A stretch of 20,658 nt of DNA from UBA11540 sp003445125. GTDB taxonomy: Bacteria; Bacillota; Clostridia; Oscillospirales; Ruminococcaceae. Below are positions 20,298 to 20,658 of the stretch, piece after piece. Within the stretch, counting starts at the first letter, position 1. Every line of letters starts with the position of its first letter. Location of the stretch: contig CALBQG010000083.1 in assembly GCA_937899435.1 (NCBI GenBank), forward strand, positions 1 to 20,658, given 5' to 3'. The translations under genes and the position numbers were made by a program. The notes under the pieces were generated by a model, which was given only the letters and a program-made list of their open reading frames with translations, was not told where the DNA came from and made no database searches.

Positions 20298-20400
20298 TCA
20301 GCGGCAGTGCAGTGCATTACTATGAGCCTTCCTCCGGGAGGAAGGGGACACGCGCAAGCGTGACGAAAGGAGCCCGCGGGACGAAAAGGCAGCAGGAAGT
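20298..20400 (+). repeat. Family B intergenic repeat (B3)
   Basis: GCGGCAGTGCAGTGC, the hairpin CCTTCCTCCGGGAGGAAGG (20327-20345), ACACGCGCAAGCGTGACG and AAAGGAGCCCGCGGGAC match B1 in the same orientation. It begins about 28 bases after the rhamnosidase stub. The rest of the window (20271-20658) has no supported gene. Confidence 0.65.
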
Positions 20401-20460
20401 TGTTGTTTTGCATTTTTGGTGACTTTCCCGGTCTTTTGAAAAGAAAGATTCCCACCGTTT

Positions 20461-20605
20461 TTTTCTTTTTCCGCACCGCAGTCGGACACCGATAGCTGCC
20501 CTCTTTTTAAGAGGGGAGCTGTCGCCGCAGGCGACTGAGGGGTGTTGAGATTCGGGAAAACCGGAATGAAAAGTCAATCCCTCAGTCGCTCCGCGCCAGG
20601 GCGGA
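20461..20605 (-). repeat. Family A repeat (A5) followed by a family C-like end
   Basis: On the minus strand this reads GACTGAGGGATTGACTTTTC, then GAATCTCAACACCCCTCAGT, then GTCGCC/GGCGAC and CCCTCTT/AAGAGGG hairpins and a GCGGTGCGGAAAAAG tail. It matches A2 through the 5' segment and A3 through the hairpins. A family C-like piece (CCCTCAGTCGCTCCGCGCCA on the plus strand) abuts it, the same pairing of families as at 125-325. Confidence 0.65.
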
Positions 20606-20658
20606 ATGTCAAGCAAGTGCAACACCCAAGAATTCAGCAGGAGAAAGCCAGCCAAGGC

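Noticed and set aside
20320..20655. 111-codon minus-strand ORF at the window end
   Set aside because: It reads through repeats A5 and B3; similar frames appear at other copies of the same repeats, so it is a by-product of repeat sequence.
1..20658. tRNA, rRNA or SRP RNA genes
   Set aside because: I looked for conserved cloverleaf and rRNA blocks in the gaps and saw none; a covariance-model search would be needed to exclude divergent small RNAs.

Overview
The window is the chromosomal replication-origin region of a low-G+C-lineage Gram-positive bacterium, most likely an anaerobic gut Clostridium-class organism (Oscillospirales/Ruminococcaceae-like). The evidence is the classic Firmicutes order remB-recF-yaaA(S4)-dnaN-dnaA on the minus strand, divergent from rpmH-rnpA-yidD-yidC-jag on the plus strand, strong AGGAGG-type ribosome binding sites, consensus sigma-A promoters, a flavodiiron/rubredoxin oxygen-scavenging enzyme, and carbohydrate esterases typical of fibre degraders. 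The taxon is inferred, not proven.

Layout. 1-491: hairpin-rich non-coding repeats and a good candidate parS (ParB-binding) site at 374-389. 492-4918 (minus): remB, recF, yaaA, dnaN, dnaA. The dnaN-dnaA gap carries about ten same-orientation DnaA-box-like nonamers of an unusual TTTTCAACA type, next to a TAG-trinucleotide run that looks like a DnaA-trio unwinding element. The dnaA-rpmH gap holds more box-like sites and the two divergent promoters, so oriC looks bipartite. 5219-8033 (plus): rpmH, rnpA, yidD, yidC and jag, with overlapping or close genes. 8034-8706: structured 3' region, a terminator and repeats. 8707-10718 (plus): an unrecognised lipoprotein coupled to a low-specificity threonine aldolase, ending at a strong terminator. 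10719-11497: repeats. 11498-12419: a divergent pair, a SLOG/YpsA-like protein (minus) and a small XRE regulator (plus). 12869-14653: a four-module flavodiiron protein (diiron, flavodoxin, flavin reductase, rubredoxin). 14816-15595: an XRE regulator and a small protein that appears to share the regulator's C-terminal domain. 15780-19795 (minus): two secreted or cell-surface CE2-like SGNH esterases that share a 434-bp identical block and a duplicated promoter segment. 19911-20270: the C-terminal stub of an alpha-L-rhamnosidase-like gene lying directly behind a good promoter. 20271-20658: more repeats.

How it works together. The left 8 kb is housekeeping: initiation (DnaA at oriC, DnaN clamp, RecF), ribosome and RNase P biogenesis (L34, RnpA), and membrane protein insertion (YidD, YidC, with Jag as RNA-binding partner). 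The right 12 kb is accessory: oxygen/NO protection, small regulators, and polysaccharide deacetylation with a decayed glycosidase. The most distinctive signals are the coordinated oddity of the DnaA box sequence and the DnaA DNA-binding loop, the candidate DnaA-trio and parS, the mosaic identity between the two esterase genes, and three families of intergenic hairpin repeats that occupy most of the gaps.
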